From: Brucella grignonensis
GTDB lineage: Bacteria; Pseudomonadota; Alphaproteobacteria; Rhizobiales; Rhizobiaceae
NCBI RefSeq assembly: GCF_002252505.1
Contig: NZ_NNRL01000148.1
Span: forward strand, 248,001-312,000
Length of the DNA: 64,000 bases
Reading direction: 5' to 3'
Shown: piece by piece, positions 1 to 8,697 of the stretch
How the letters are laid out: every line of letters begins with the position of its first letter
How positions within the stretch are numbered: the first letter of the stretch is position 1
The notes under the pieces: model-generated
What the model was told of the DNA's origin: nothing
What the model saw: only the letters and a program-made list of their open reading frames with translations
Databases searched by the model: none
Made by a program: the position numbers and the translations under genes

Positions 1-378
1 CAGAACAAGCTTGCGCCGCTCGCCAGCTCTCAGAACGCTGTGAACCAGCCTGTCAGTCGCAAACGGCTTGGCTATGAAATCATATGCGCCATCCTGGATA
101 GCCCGAACCGCCATCGGAATGTCGCCATGACCAGTGATCAGGATAACCGGCAAATCCACATCTATTTCACGAATGCGGGCGAAAAGCTCAAGCCCATCGA
201 TCTGTGGCATACGCACATCTGTAACGATCACACCTTCGAATGAGGTGCTGATGACGGTCAGGGCTTCATTGGCACTTGCAAAATCCAACACCTCATAACC
301 TGCAAGTTCCAGTGTCTGTCTGGTTGCGTGACGTAGTGCTTTGTCGTCATCGACGAGTATAACTGGAATATTCATCAT
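1..378 (-). CDS. dctD: C4-dicarboxylate response regulator DctD, N-terminal part only (cut by left edge)
   Basis: NtrC-class response regulator expected to activate sigma-54 transcription of dctA when DctB signals external succinate, malate or fumarate. Only the receiver domain (about 126 residues) is inside the window; the AAA+ and DNA-binding domains would lie beyond base 1. Visible receiver signatures are the acidic triplet DDD at residues 10-12, the phospho-acceptor Asp in VTDVRMP near residue 54, the switch Thr in LITGHGD and the Lys in IAKPF. The first ATG overlaps the dctB stop in an ATGA arrangement, so the two genes are translationally coupled; a second ATG follows at once and either may be used. 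The DctD rather than generic NtrC call rests on the dctB/dctA neighbours. Confidence 0.93.
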   Translation of the reverse strand, partial: MMNIPVILVDDDKALRHATRQTLELAGYEVLDFASANEALTVISTSFEGVIVTDVRMPQIDGLELFARIREIDVDLPVILITGHGDIPMAVRAIQDGAYDFIAKPFATDRLVHSVLRAGERRKLVL

Positions 379-2231
379 GCTTTCTTGAATTCCACGCGGA
401 ATTGAGTGCCATCAGCGCTGCTTTTCACTGAAATCTTGCCGCCGTAATCGGTCAGAATTTCCTTGGCGATCACCAGGCCAAGCCCAAGGCCTCGTTCCTT
501 AGATGTGTTGAACGGCGTAAAAAGATTATCCAGAATGTGTTTTGGAATGCCGGAGCCATTATCGGAAACTGTCACCACAACGCTCTTCGAGAGAGCTTTC
601 GTACGCACTTCAATATGCCCTTCATTTCCTTTATTTTCAACAGCTTCCAGAGCATTTTGAAACAGGTTTATAAGCACTTGCTCAAGTCGAATTGAATGTC
701 CGGTTACGCAGAGGTCAGGCGCAGGCAGTTCGATATTGAGCTGATCCATGCTGCCCGCAAACCGGCTGCGCAGTAGCACCAATGCGCCTGAAATCACTTG
801 CGCAAGCGGCACGGGCTCTGAAGCACGATGACCTTTGCGCGCGAAAGCGCGTAAATCGCCGGTAATCGTTCCGATACGTTCCGTGAGCGATGCAATTTCC
901 GCCAGATTATCCGCCGCCGCATCCAATCGCTTTCGATCGATGAAGGTGCGGGCATTGTCCGCATAAGCACGAATTGTCGCGACTGGCTGGTTGATCTCAT
1001 GCGCTACACCTGCCGCGACTTGCCCCATGATCGCCAAACGGTTTGCATGAACGAGGTCTTGTTGCACACCTTGCAGCATGCTCTCGGTTTTATGGTGATC
1101 ACTTATTTCGGATTCCAGACGATCACGCGCTGTAATGAGATCGCTGGTGCGCTCGGCCACGCGCTGCTCGAGTTCAATCTGCCTGCGTTGAGCGTCGGCA
1201 ATTCGCGCGGCAACGCGCTGGCGACGACGCAACAGGATTCCAGCAACAGTGGCGATACTCGCAAGCAGAATGAAGGCAATCAGCCGTGCTTCACGTATGG
1301 CCGCTTCGACAGGCTGTCTGATGGGCGCGAGGCTATACATCAACCATGGTGTACTCGGCACATGGGAGCGAATGGCCAAAAAGTCCGTGCTACGTGCCGA
1401 GCCGGGCAGAATGGCATCGACCAGAACCATATCGTCTCCAGCCACGGGCTTTAGCGACAGTGGCAATGGCTTCAAAGGCGCATCGCCAAACTGGAGGCTA
1501 TTGCGGATGGTTTCAACATTCTGAGGCTGTATTTCACCAATCGTCATGAACCGCCAGGACGGCATAGTCGTGATCAATACGATATTTCGATTATCGGTCA
1601 CGAAAGTCGGGCGACCAGTTTCGTTCCAGTCGCTTTCGAGCTGATCGAACGACAGTTTCACCACAACAACGCCAAGCGGTCCATTTGGCCCATCGACACG
1701 GCGCGAAATATAAAGACCCGGACGACGGCTTACATTACCGAGTGCAAAATACTCGGCATTGGTATTTTTCAAAGCGTCGTTGAAGTAAGGACGAAACTTA
1801 TAGTCGTTGCCGACAAAGCTGTCAGGCTCGCTCCAGTTGCTGGCCGATATCGCATAGCCGTGAAGGCCGACAAGATAGATCACGGCTGCTTGCGTACCTT
1901 CAGCGAGCGCCTCCAGCTTACGGTTCAGCTGATCGATAGCCACCGCACTCGGCATTGCGAGCGCATCCGCCAGTTCCTTGTCTTTGGAAAGGACCAATGG
2001 AAGTGCACGCTGTTTCTCCAGAACCGTACGGAGGAGGGCCGTGTTCAGATTAGCATCAATCCGCGTCTGTTCACCCAGCGAGAGCAAAGCGCGCTCGCGC
2101 GCAGCATCGCCAACAATCCAGAAAGCCATTGCGAAAATGCCAGCGCAAATCACGCCAAATATCCACCAAGTGCGGCGATTATTGGCGGGTGGCGAGCTTG
2201 TTTCGACTACGGAGCCGGTGACTTCTTTCAT
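375..2231 (-). CDS. dctB: C4-dicarboxylate sensor histidine kinase DctB
   Basis: Membrane sensor kinase that detects C4-dicarboxylates and phosphorylates DctD. The 618 residues show a first membrane helix at about 22-40, a periplasmic sensor region of about 270 residues (double-PAS/dCache type in this family), a second helix at about 317-335, a coiled-coil linker at 340-400, then a HisKA domain with the phospho-acceptor His411 in AHEINQP. The ATPase domain has the N-box around LFQNALEA (residue 526), the G1 box DNGSGIP (557-563) and the G2 box GLGLGL (581-586). Length matches rhizobial DctB. It is divergent from dctA and overlaps dctD by 4 nt, the usual rhizobial dct layout. Confidence 0.95.
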   Translation of the reverse strand: MKEVTGSVVETSSPPANNRRTWWIFGVICAGIFAMAFWIVGDAARERALLSLGEQTRIDANLNTALLRTVLEKQRALPLVLSKDKELADALAMPSAVAIDQLNRKLEALAEGTQAAVIYLVGLHGYAISASNWSEPDSFVGNDYKFRPYFNDALKNTNAEYFALGNVSRRPGLYISRRVDGPNGPLGVVVVKLSFDQLESDWNETGRPTFVTDNRNIVLITTMPSWRFMTIGEIQPQNVETIRNSLQFGDAPLKPLPLSLKPVAGDDMVLVDAILPGSARSTDFLAIRSHVPSTPWLMYSLAPIRQPVEAAIREARLIAFILLASIATVAGILLRRRQRVAARIADAQRRQIELEQRVAERTSDLITARDRLESEISDHHKTESMLQGVQQDLVHANRLAIMGQVAAGVAHEINQPVATIRAYADNARTFIDRKRLDAAADNLAEIASLTERIGTITGDLRAFARKGHRASEPVPLAQVISGALVLLRSRFAGSMDQLNIELPAPDLCVTGHSIRLEQVLINLFQNALEAVENKGNEGHIEVRTKALSKSVVVTVSDNGSGIPKHILDNLFTPFNTSKERGLGLGLVIAKEILTDYGGKISVKSSADGTQFRVEFKKA

Positions 2232-2240
2232 GGAGCCTAT

Positions 2241-2256
2241 TGTGCATTATTCCACA
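2241..2256. promoter_or_regulatory. candidate distal DctD-binding site (imperfect dyad)
   Basis: TGTGCATTATTCCACA lies just upstream of the dctB start and about 110 bp upstream of the dctA -24/-12 promoter. It resembles the perfect dyad at 2274-2291 but its arms are imperfect. Rhizobial dctA promoters carry tandem DctD enhancer sites, so a paired site is expected here. The assignment is inferred from position and similarity only. Confidence 0.5.
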
Positions 2257-2273
2257 CTAACTGAAAAGATGAA

Positions 2274-2291
2274 TGTGCGATAATTCGCACA
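2274..2291. promoter_or_regulatory. candidate DctD enhancer site (perfect dyad)
   Basis: TGTGCGATAATTCGCACA is a perfect 7-4-7 inverted repeat centred about 85 bp upstream of the sigma-54 promoter of dctA. That distance suits an enhancer-binding protein acting by DNA looping. With the neighbouring imperfect site it forms a tandem pair, as in other rhizobial dctA control regions. Confidence 0.7.
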
Positions 2292-2363
2292 AGTGAAAGG
2301 AAGTACTCGGCATGAAATAAAAAATATCATTATATTTCAGTATATTAATCTACGCAAAGGAAA

Positions 2364-2380
2364 CTGGCACAGACCTTGCA
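2364..2380 (+). promoter_or_regulatory. sigma-54 promoter of dctA
   Basis: CTGGCACAGACCTTGCA matches the -24/-12 consensus, with GG at 2366-2367 and GC at 2378-2379 separated by exactly 10 nt. Transcription would start near 2391, leaving a leader of about 85 nt before dctA. Together with the upstream dyads and the adjacent dctBD genes this gives a complete DctB/DctD/RpoN control module. Confidence 0.93.
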
Positions 2381-2475
2381 ATTCATGATGTGAGCGGCGG
2401 CGAGGGCCGCTGAACAAGAGGACGAAAGGCTCGGGAGGCTGGACGGGGTCCAGACAGAGCCGAACGGAGGACATC

Positions 2476-3822
2476 ATGATTGCCGTACCGAATGGCGCTG
2501 TGGCCGAACCACGCCGCCCAATCCCGTTTTACAAGCAGCTTTATGTGCAGGTTCTGTTTGCAATTGCCGCAGGTATTCTGCTTGGACATTTCTATCCTGA
2601 GCTCGGCACGTCTTTGAAGCCTTTGGGCGATGCCTTCATCAAGCTCGTGAAGATGATTATCGCTCCGGTGATCTTCCTGACAGTTGCAACCGGCATTGCC
2701 GGCATGACCGATATAAAAAAAGTCGGGCGTGTGGCTGGTAAAGCCATGATCTACTTCCTGACATTTTCCACGCTGGCACTTATCATTGGCCTCATCGTTG
2801 CGAATGTCGTGCAACCAGGCGCCGGCATGCATATCGACCCTGCCTCGCTTGATCCAAGTGCCGTCGCAAACTACACCGAAAAGGCACATGAGCAGTCGAT
2901 CACAGGCTTCCTGTCCAACATCATCCCAACCACAATCGTTGGTGCATTCGCTTCAGGCGACATCCTTCAGGTTCTGTTCTTCTCGGTCCTGTTCGGCGTA
3001 TCTCTTGCCATGGTTGGCGATAAAGGCAAGCCAGTTACAGACTTTCTGCAGATGCTGACGACACCTGTTTTCAAGCTGGTTTCGATCCTGATGAAAGCTG
3101 CACCAATCGGTGCTTTCGGCGCAATGGCGTTCACAATCGGCAAATATGGCATCGGGTCGATTGCCAATCTGGCAATGCTCATCGCGACGTTCTACATCAC
3201 GGCATTGTTGTTCGTGCTTGTGGTCCTGGGTGCTGTTGCCCGCTACAATGGTTTCTCGATCATTGCGCTCATTCGCTACATCAAGGAAGAGCTGCTGCTG
3301 GTTTTGGGTACATCTTCCTCGGAAGCTGCGCTGCCCAGCCTCATGGACAAAATGGAAAAGGCAGGTTGCAAGCGCTCCGTCGTTGGCCTCGTTATTCCAA
3401 CTGGCTACTCATTCAACCTTGATGGCACGAATATTTACATGACGCTTGCCGCGCTCTTTATCGCGCAGGCAACGGACATTCCATTGTCCCTCACCGATCA
3501 GATTCTGCTGCTTCTGGTGGCTATGCTGAGCTCGAAGGGCGCGGCAGGTATTACTGGTGCAGGCTTCATTACGCTGGCCGCCACGCTTTCAGTTGTTCCT
3601 GCGGTTCCAGTTGCCGGTATGGCGCTAATCCTCGGTATCGACCGCTTCATGTCGGAATGTCGTGCATTGACCAATCTGGTCGGCAATGCAGTGGCAACCA
3701 TCGTCGTTGCGCGTTGGGAAAACGAGCTTGATGTCGAACGCTTGAATGCAGCTATGAATGGTAAACCAATAGTCATAGAACCGGAGCCAGTGGGCGAACT
3801 GGTTTTGCAACCCGCAGAGTAA
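2476..3822 (+). CDS. dctA: C4-dicarboxylate transporter DctA
   Basis: Inner-membrane proton/sodium-coupled symporter of the DAACS family that imports succinate, fumarate and malate. At 448 residues it matches rhizobial DctA. Diagnostic features are the serine-rich re-entrant loop [15 protein letters not shown], the TM7 motif [10 protein letters not shown], and many hydrophobic helices, starting with a charged N-terminus ahead of the first helix ([13 protein letters not shown]). The ATG is preceded by a GGAGGA Shine-Dalgarno at about 2466-2471. It is transcribed divergently from dctBD from a sigma-54 promoter and closed by an intrinsic terminator at 3838-3866. Confidence 0.97.
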   Translation: MIAVPNGAVAEPRRPIPFYKQLYVQVLFAIAAGILLGHFYPELGTSLKPLGDAFIKLVKMIIAPVIFLTVATGIAGMTDIKKVGRVAGKAMIYFLTFSTLALIIGLIVANVVQPGAGMHIDPASLDPSAVANYTEKAHEQSITGFLSNIIPTTIVGAFASGDILQVLFFSVLFGVSLAMVGDKGKPVTDFLQMLTTPVFKLVSILMKAAPIGAFGAMAFTIGKYGIGSIANLAMLIATFYITALLFVLVVLGAVARYNGFSIIALIRYIKEELLLVLGTSSSEAALPSLMDKMEKAGCKRSVVGLVIPTGYSFNLDGTNIYMTLAALFIAQATDIPLSLTDQILLLLVAMLSSKGAAGITGAGFITLAATLSVVPAVPVAGMALILGIDRFMSECRALTNLVGNAVATIVVARWENELDVERLNAAMNGKPIVIEPEPVGELVLQPAE

Positions 3823-3837
3823 TATCTCAGGCAACAG

Positions 3838-3866
3838 AAACGGCCCGCTTTTAGCGGGCCGTTTTG
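3838..3866. terminator. intrinsic terminator between convergent dctA and ndh
   Basis: The stem AAACGGCCCGC / GCGGGCCGTTT has a five-base loop (TTTTA) and is T-rich after the plus-strand arm and A-rich before it. It can therefore stop dctA on the plus strand and the NADH dehydrogenase gene, whose stop is at 3869, on the minus strand. Confidence 0.93.
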
Positions 3867-3868
3867 CT

Positions 3869-5143
3869 TTACTTATTGTCCTCTGCGGCTTTGCCTTGCG
3901 TAATCAGGCGCGCACTGTGCTGGCCTGATATGAAGGTCCAGAGCCAGCTCCAGGCAACAGCTGCGCGACTACGCGTACCGATCAGGAAAAAGATATGGGC
4001 AATCCCCCATACCCACCAGGCAATAGCGCCTTTTAGCTTGATGCGTCCCATATCAACCACAGCCGCACCCCGACCGATGGTCGCGAGATTGCCCTGATGG
4101 CGATAGCGGAATGGTGCCGGGATGGCCTTACCGGACGTGCGGCTGCGAATAACCTTCGCAACATAGGCTCCTTGTTGCTTGGCCGCCGGCGCAATACCGG
4201 GCACGGGCTTTCCATCTGGCCCTTCAACCAAAGCTGTATCGCCGATCACGAAGATGTTCTCATGGCCAGCGACAGTCAGATTGGGAAGGACACGAACCCG
4301 GCCAGCGCGGTCGCTTTCAGCCCCCAGCCACGCCGCTGCAGGTGATGCAGCAACACCAGCAGCCCAAATGGTAGTTTTGCAAGGAATGAATTCCTCACCA
4401 ACAGTCACGCCATCCTCTGTGATTTCCTTGACCGGCACGCCGAGGCGAACTTCAACGCCAATCTTCTCCAAAGCATTTTGCGCGTAGTTTGATAGATCTT
4501 CCGGAAATGCTGCCAGAATACGTGGGCCCGCCTCAACGAGCAGAATGCGTGCCTGCCGCGTATCGATATTGCGGAATTCCGGCCACATGGTCTGCTTGGC
4601 CAGTTCTGCAATAATGCCCGCCAATTCCACGCCGGTCGGCCCCCCACCGACCACCGAGAATGTGAGCAAGGCCTGTTGTTTTGCAGGATCGGTTTCGCGC
4701 TCCGCACGTTCAAATGCAAGAAGCAAACGGCGGCGAATGGTCGTGGCGTCCTCCAACGCTTTCAGACCAGGAGCAACTTTTTCCCAACGATCATTGCCAA
4801 AATATGCGTGGCGCGCACCCGTTGCGAGCACCAGCGTGTCATAGGCAATCTCCTCACCGTTTTCGAGCCGCACCTTTTGGGCAGCAGTATCCACTCCGAC
4901 AACCGTTCCAAGCAAGGTCGAGACATCCTTGCGATCACGAAAGAGGTGGCGGATCGGCCAGGCAATTTCAGAAGTGGCGAGAATTGTCGTCGCAACCTGA
5001 TAAAGCAGTGGCTGAAAAAGATGATGATTGCGTTGATCGACGAGCGTAATGCGAACATTCGCGCCTTTCAGATCATGGATGAATTGCAGGCCGCCAAAGC
5101 CTGCGCCGACGACAAGGATATGGGGGGTATCCGGTCCGTTCAT
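3869..5143 (-). CDS. ndh: type II NADH:quinone oxidoreductase (NDH-2)
   Basis: Single-subunit, non-proton-pumping flavoprotein that oxidises NADH and reduces quinone at the cytoplasmic face of the inner membrane. With the ATG at 5143 the protein has 424 residues, normal for NDH-2. It shows an FAD-binding GAGFGG at residues 13-18, an NADH-binding second Rossmann motif VVGGGPTGVE, the FAD-contacting IGDTA segment, and a hydrophobic/amphipathic C-terminus (WWVWGIAHIFFLIG) for membrane attachment. The frame is open to a TTG at 5191, but that extension lacks a ribosome site and would put 16 basic residues before the Rossmann strand, so the internal ATG is preferred. It follows the MarR gene on the same strand. 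Confidence 0.93.
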   Translation of the reverse strand: MNGPDTPHILVVGAGFGGLQFIHDLKGANVRITLVDQRNHHLFQPLLYQVATTILATSEIAWPIRHLFRDRKDVSTLLGTVVGVDTAAQKVRLENGEEIAYDTLVLATGARHAYFGNDRWEKVAPGLKALEDATTIRRRLLLAFERAERETDPAKQQALLTFSVVGGGPTGVELAGIIAELAKQTMWPEFRNIDTRQARILLVEAGPRILAAFPEDLSNYAQNALEKIGVEVRLGVPVKEITEDGVTVGEEFIPCKTTIWAAGVAASPAAAWLGAESDRAGRVRVLPNLTVAGHENIFVIGDTALVEGPDGKPVPGIAPAAKQQGAYVAKVIRSRTSGKAIPAPFRYRHQGNLATIGRGAAVVDMGRIKLKGAIAWWVWGIAHIFFLIGTRSRAAVAWSWLWTFISGQHSARLITQGKAAEDNK

Positions 5144-5344
5144 GGAAATTACACACCTGCGTTTGGCGTGATGTCGTGTCACGCTCGTCAAAAGATAGAT
5201 ACGCTTTGCAGACTAACGCTATCAGGTGGATGGTAAAGAGCCTAGAACATTTGAACCAAAAGTGCGAAACAGTTTTACGCCAGATAATTAGTAAATACAG
5301 ATAGTTAGAAATTTTCCAACGATTCAGTCCGAAATCCAGCCGCT

Positions 5345-5794
5345 CTAGCGGCAAAGTGACAATAACTCCCGGCGAAACAACTCAAGGTTATAGCCGGGAA
5401 ATGTGCTTTCAAGTTTTGCATGCGCTGCCATCCAGATAGGAACGGCAGAAGAAAGTACCGACTGACCTTCAGATGTCAAAACAAGCAGCCGCTCGCGGCG
5501 ATCCTTCGGATTAACAATGACTTCAACCCAGCCATTACGCTGCAAGGGTTTCAGTGCTGCGGTGAGGGTGGTCTGATCCATGGCGAGAAGCTCAGCCACC
5601 GGTTTCATGGGCGGTGGGCTAGGGCGGTTGAGCGACATGAGCAATGAGAATTGTCCATTATTCAGGCCCGATGGGCGCAACTCCTCATCAAAATAGCGCG
5701 CAAGAGCACGCGCCGCACGCTGAACATGCAGACATAAACAGGTGTCACGCACAAGAAGCGTGGTTTCAAACGGGACGTCGCGAACTTCTGGCAT
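5345..5794 (-). CDS. MarR-family transcriptional regulator
   Basis: A 149-residue winged-helix regulator. The family pattern is an N-terminal dimerisation helix, a winged helix-turn-helix around KPVAELLAMDQTTLTAALKPL (roughly residues 67-87), and the beta-wing signature NPKDRRERLLVLTSEG. The DRRxRxxxLT core is diagnostic of MarR proteins. MarR proteins usually repress their own promoter and a nearby gene and release DNA on binding a small phenolic or oxidant ligand; the ligand here cannot be read. The palindrome TTGATATCAA 13-22 bp upstream of its start is a likely autoregulatory operator. Neighbours are the small membrane protein upstream and ndh downstream, all on the minus strand. Confidence 0.9.
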   Translation of the reverse strand: MPEVRDVPFETTLLVRDTCLCLHVQRAARALARYFDEELRPSGLNNGQFSLLMSLNRPSPPPMKPVAELLAMDQTTLTAALKPLQRNGWVEVIVNPKDRRERLLVLTSEGQSVLSSAVPIWMAAHAKLESTFPGYNLELFRRELLSLCR

Positions 5795-5806
5795 TGCCTA
5801 GTAATG

Positions 5807-5816
5807 TTGATATCAA
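5807..5816. promoter_or_regulatory. candidate MarR operator
   Basis: The perfect 10-bp palindrome TTGATATCAA sits directly upstream of the MarR start codon, between it and the 33-codon gene. AT-rich palindromes of this form are common MarR-family operators. Binding here is inferred from position. Confidence 0.5.
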
Positions 5817-5862
5817 TCTAATTCGTCAAGCCAGTTGGTTAGCTTCGTCACTAAAGGCACGC

Positions 5863-5964
5863 CTAAAAATCATCACCGTGATGCATATGGCGAAGATAGG
5901 CGAAAGCTGTCCCCGCCAGAATAGGCAGAATAACAAGCGCCATCCAGAAAATAATATTGCTCAT
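5863..5964 (-). CDS. 33-residue single-pass membrane protein (unrecognised)
   Basis: Short gene on the minus strand with a near-consensus Shine-Dalgarno (GGGAGGGAAAC immediately before the ATG at 5964) and a TAG stop at 5863-5865. The product begins MSNIIFWMALVILP, continues as one uninterrupted hydrophobic helix of about 22 residues, and ends in a short polar tail rich in His and Asp (YLRHMHHGDDF). This resembles small accessory membrane peptides such as those that attach to respiratory or transport complexes, but I recognise no family. It lies 68 bp upstream of the MarR gene on the same strand and could be co-transcribed with it. The function is unknown; the ribosome site and clean membrane topology are the evidence that it is real. 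Confidence 0.62.
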   Translation of the reverse strand: MSNIIFWMALVILPILAGTAFAYLRHMHHGDDF

Positions 5965-6234
5965 GTTTCCCTCCCTTTTTCCGCCAGTTTAACATATCTG
6001 CCGGATAAAGGAAAAACGCATGAAATGGCAGCTTGTTCCCGAAACATATCAATTGCGAAGCTTCCGCTCGGAAGTGCTTACCCACTTTGAAAGACAGCCC
6101 ATTTCGTCTTCGACCTGTAAGCGCAATCTGACCGCTTCCATCATGCTAATAATTAGAATGAAATTCCACTTCGTTGAATCGATGGATGTTTAATCACTAT
6201 TGCCAGCACGCATCAGTTTGAGTAGAACTGTCAT

Positions 6235-6322
6235 CACATCAAGAGTTGGGGCGACGCCCAACGCCAACCTGCCTTTCCGGGCAAGGTGGTACTTCCTAAA
6301 AAGGAAGGATGTGGCCAACCGG
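6235..6322 (+). promoter_or_regulatory. SAM riboswitch of the SAM-I/SAM-IV superfamily, upstream of metA
   Basis: P1 is CACATC (6235-6240) paired with GATGTG (6308-6313). The J1/2 sequence ATCAAGAG matches the SAM-I core. P2 is a compact hairpin GTTGGG/CCCAAC (6245-6250 with 6257-6262). The conserved GCCAACC precedes P3 (CCTGCC with GGGCA-AGG), followed by GGTGGTACTTCC, and P4 is TTCC/GGAA (6293-6296 with 6303-6306). CCGG at 6319-6322 could pair with the P3 loop as in SAM-IV. P2 is too short for the SAM-I kink-turn, so a SAM-I/IV variant is the closest class. No terminator is visible before metA, so translational control is likely. Confidence 0.85.
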
Positions 6323-6380
6323 CAAATATACGGATGAAGCCACGCGCGTCTGCTCTGATACAACGAAGGACCGACGCGAT

Positions 6381-7301
6381 ATGCCTATTAAAATTCCTGA
6401 CGATCTGCCCGCAACCAGTGTTCTCGAAGCCGAGGGCGTTATGGTCATGCGTGAGGCGGATGCTATCCGTCAGGATATCAGGCCGCTAAAGATTGGCCTT
6501 CTCAATCTGATGCCGAATAAAGCGACGACGGAAACGCAGATTGCGCGGTTATTGGGTGCAACCCCGCTGCAGCTCGAATTAACACTCGTACGCATTACCA
6601 ATCATGTCGCACGTCATACGTCAGCCGATCATATGCTCTCCTTCTATCGTCCATGGGAAGAGGTGCGTGATGAGCGCTTTGATGGCTTTGTCATTACGGG
6701 CGCGCCGGTTGAACGCATGCCATTTGAGGAGGTCACCTATTGGGATGAAATGCAGCGCGTTTTCGACTGGACGCAGACGCATGTTCATCGCACGCTGAAT
6801 ATCTGCTGGGCGGCACAGGCGGCAGTGCATCATTTTCACGGCATGGGCAAATATGATCTGCCCGGTAAAGCCTCTGGCGTTTACAGCCAACAAAATTTGG
6901 CACCGTCTTCGCCCTATCTGCGTGGCTTCTCCGATGATTTTGCAATTCCGGTCTCTCGCTGGACAGAAGTGCGCAAGGAAGACATTCCAACAGATAGCAG
7001 CCTGAAGGTTCTGGTTGATAGTCCGGAGAGTGGCCTGTGCCTGTTGGAAGATCCGCAGCATCGCGCGCTGCATATGTTCAACCATGTTGAATATGATACG
7101 ACATCGCTTGCAGATGAATATTTCCGGGATATCCAGCTTCAGCCCGAAACGCCGCCGCCTGCCAACTATTTTCCGAATGACGACGTAAGCCGCAAACCGC
7201 AAAATTGCTGGCGCGGCCATGCACATCTGCTTTTTGGCAACTGGATCAATGAGATGTACCAGTCTACGCCTTACGATCTCGAAAATATCGGCAAATCGTG
7301 A
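6381..7301 (+). CDS. metA: homoserine O-acetyltransferase (MetA family)
   Basis: Cytoplasmic enzyme that acylates the homoserine hydroxyl, the first committed step of methionine synthesis. The 306-residue protein carries the catalytic Cys142 in NICWAAQA and the acyl-CoA selectivity loop ITGAPVE with Glu111. In this family Glu at 111 is associated with acetyl-CoA use and Gly with succinyl-CoA, so acetyl transfer is predicted despite the common name homoserine succinyltransferase. The ATG at 6381 follows a GAAGGA Shine-Dalgarno. The frame is open upstream to 6309, but that extension would be encoded inside the riboswitch aptamer and is rejected. A SAM-sensing riboswitch in the leader gives end-product control. 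Confidence 0.95.
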   Translation: MPIKIPDDLPATSVLEAEGVMVMREADAIRQDIRPLKIGLLNLMPNKATTETQIARLLGATPLQLELTLVRITNHVARHTSADHMLSFYRPWEEVRDERFDGFVITGAPVERMPFEEVTYWDEMQRVFDWTQTHVHRTLNICWAAQAAVHHFHGMGKYDLPGKASGVYSQQNLAPSSPYLRGFSDDFAIPVSRWTEVRKEDIPTDSSLKVLVDSPESGLCLLEDPQHRALHMFNHVEYDTTSLADEYFRDIQLQPETPPPANYFPNDDVSRKPQNCWRGHAHLLFGNWINEMYQSTPYDLENIGKS

Positions 7302-7313
7302 TCCGATGAATGA

Positions 7314-7337
7314 GCTAATCCCCAAAAGGGGATTAGC
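7314..7337. terminator. stem-loop between convergent metA and GH25 gene
   Basis: A perfect 10-bp inverted repeat, GCTAATCCCC / GGGGATTAGC, with an AAAA loop lies 13 bp past the metA stop and 11 bp past the stop of the opposing lipoprotein gene. The T-tract is weak (ATTCT), so termination or 3' end protection are both possible. Confidence 0.75.
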
Positions 7338-7347
7338 ATTCTAAACA

Positions 7348-8403
7348 TCAGGATTGACTGGCAAAACGGTCAACCCATTTGTGCCATTGCTCTTCGCTTC
7401 CGTGGAATACGTTCAGGTCAATCTTACCATTGACACCCTGAGACAGGCCCGAGCCAGAATACTGCCAGAAAACCCAGCGACGACCTGGATAAACCTTGGA
7501 TGGGTGCTGAGCCACGGCACGCAGCCAGAACGGATAATCCGTGAACGCGCCCTTGAGGTTGTCATCATAGAAATCCGGGGCCGTGTAGATAACCGGACGC
7601 TTGCCATAATGGCGTTCAAGCGCATCCATGAACACCTGCATCTTTTCGCGCACCTGTGCCGGCGATGGGCGACGCTTACAAGATGAATCGCCATTCCATT
7701 CCACATCGATCACAGGTGGAAGTGCGTCAGGATCAACGGGCACATTACGGATAAACCAATCGGCTTGCTGGCTTGCTACACGGCACCAATAGAAGAAGTG
7801 ATAAGCACCACGTTTCAAGCCCGCAGCCTTTGCATCGCGCCAATTCTTGCGGAACATCGGATCAAGATGGTCGCCACCGTCTGTCGCCTTGATATAGGCG
7901 AAATTTGCCCCGTTCTTGCGAAGGGTTGCCCAGTCGATATTTCCCTGCCAACGCGAGACATCGACACCATGAACGGCGTGTCTGCGTGGAGATACGCTGC
8001 CGAAATTGATTGGTTTCGCATCACGGAAGCGCTGGCTGTAAACCCGCGAACGCTCTTGCGGTGCAAGACGCACAGGCGGATAGGCCGCGACTTCCGGCTT
8101 GGGAACGGAGATAGGCGCAGCCACCCTTTGTTCGGGGGGCCGGGTCAAAGGAGCAGGAGGTTCAGCTTTAAAAGGTCCTGCATCCGGAACTGGTCCCGCC
8201 CAGGCCAGAACTTCTTCCTGCGGTGCGGTGGGCATCGATTGCGGTGCCCTCACGGTTTCCATTACGGGCGTAGATGGCCGGACCACAGAGCTGGTCAGCT
8301 CAGCGGATGGCTGTGGCATAAGACCGTCGATGCCGGAACTTGACGTACAGCCCGCCAGAGCGGTGCAGGCAAGGGCAATTGCTGACACAATTGAAAAACG
8401 CAT
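7348..8403 (-). CDS. GH25-family muramidase, predicted lipoprotein
   Basis: A 351-residue exported protein with a lipoprotein signal (MRFSIVSAIALACTALAGC, lipidated Cys19), a Pro/Ala-rich linker of about 120 residues, and a C-terminal glycoside hydrolase 25 domain from about residue 143. The domain starts with the typical HGVDVSRWQG and contains the catalytic DxE pair in VIDVEWN (Asp233, Glu235), then IYTAPDFY and FWQYS. GH25 enzymes cleave the MurNAc-GlcNAc bond of peptidoglycan. The frame extends to a TTG at 8418, but the ATG at 8403 begins a proper signal peptide. The linker would let the enzyme reach the wall from the membrane. It is a single gene, convergent with metA. Confidence 0.9.
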   Translation of the reverse strand: MRFSIVSAIALACTALAGCTSSSGIDGLMPQPSAELTSSVVRPSTPVMETVRAPQSMPTAPQEEVLAWAGPVPDAGPFKAEPPAPLTRPPEQRVAAPISVPKPEVAAYPPVRLAPQERSRVYSQRFRDAKPINFGSVSPRRHAVHGVDVSRWQGNIDWATLRKNGANFAYIKATDGGDHLDPMFRKNWRDAKAAGLKRGAYHFFYWCRVASQQADWFIRNVPVDPDALPPVIDVEWNGDSSCKRRPSPAQVREKMQVFMDALERHYGKRPVIYTAPDFYDDNLKGAFTDYPFWLRAVAQHPSKVYPGRRWVFWQYSGSGLSQGVNGKIDLNVFHGSEEQWHKWVDRFASQS

Positions 8404-8697
8404 GATACCCGTACACAAAACTCAGGCGCTCTACAGCCAAACAAAAAAGGTTGCAGAAATGCCATCAACCAACACTCGCAACGCTCCTCCCGAGCAAATT
8501 GCTAACCAAAGATTACCGCATAAAGCTGAATCCAAAGTTTACGAAAGGCTTAAAGACCGTCGAATACAGGGGTGAGGCACAATCAATCACTATGACGTAA
8601 AAACAATATGTTATATGTCTAAATTAACACTCTGCATTAAATACCAAAACTGTAGCAATTGAATGCCGCATAAATTTTTTCGAGTTTTACGGAGGTG

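Noticed and set aside
5339-5352. Short palindrome GCCGCT-CT-AGCGGC at the MarR stop as a terminator
   Set aside because: Stem is only six bp with a two-base loop and no T-run on either strand.
6231-6330. SAM-II (metA-type) riboswitch
   Set aside because: The leader lacks the SAM-II pseudoknot strings and instead has the SAM-I core strings and four-helix arrangement.
6309-6380. In-frame N-terminal extension of metA
   Set aside because: It would be translated from inside the riboswitch aptamer (P1 3' strand), while the ATG at 6381 has a good Shine-Dalgarno and places Cys142 and Glu111 at their family positions.
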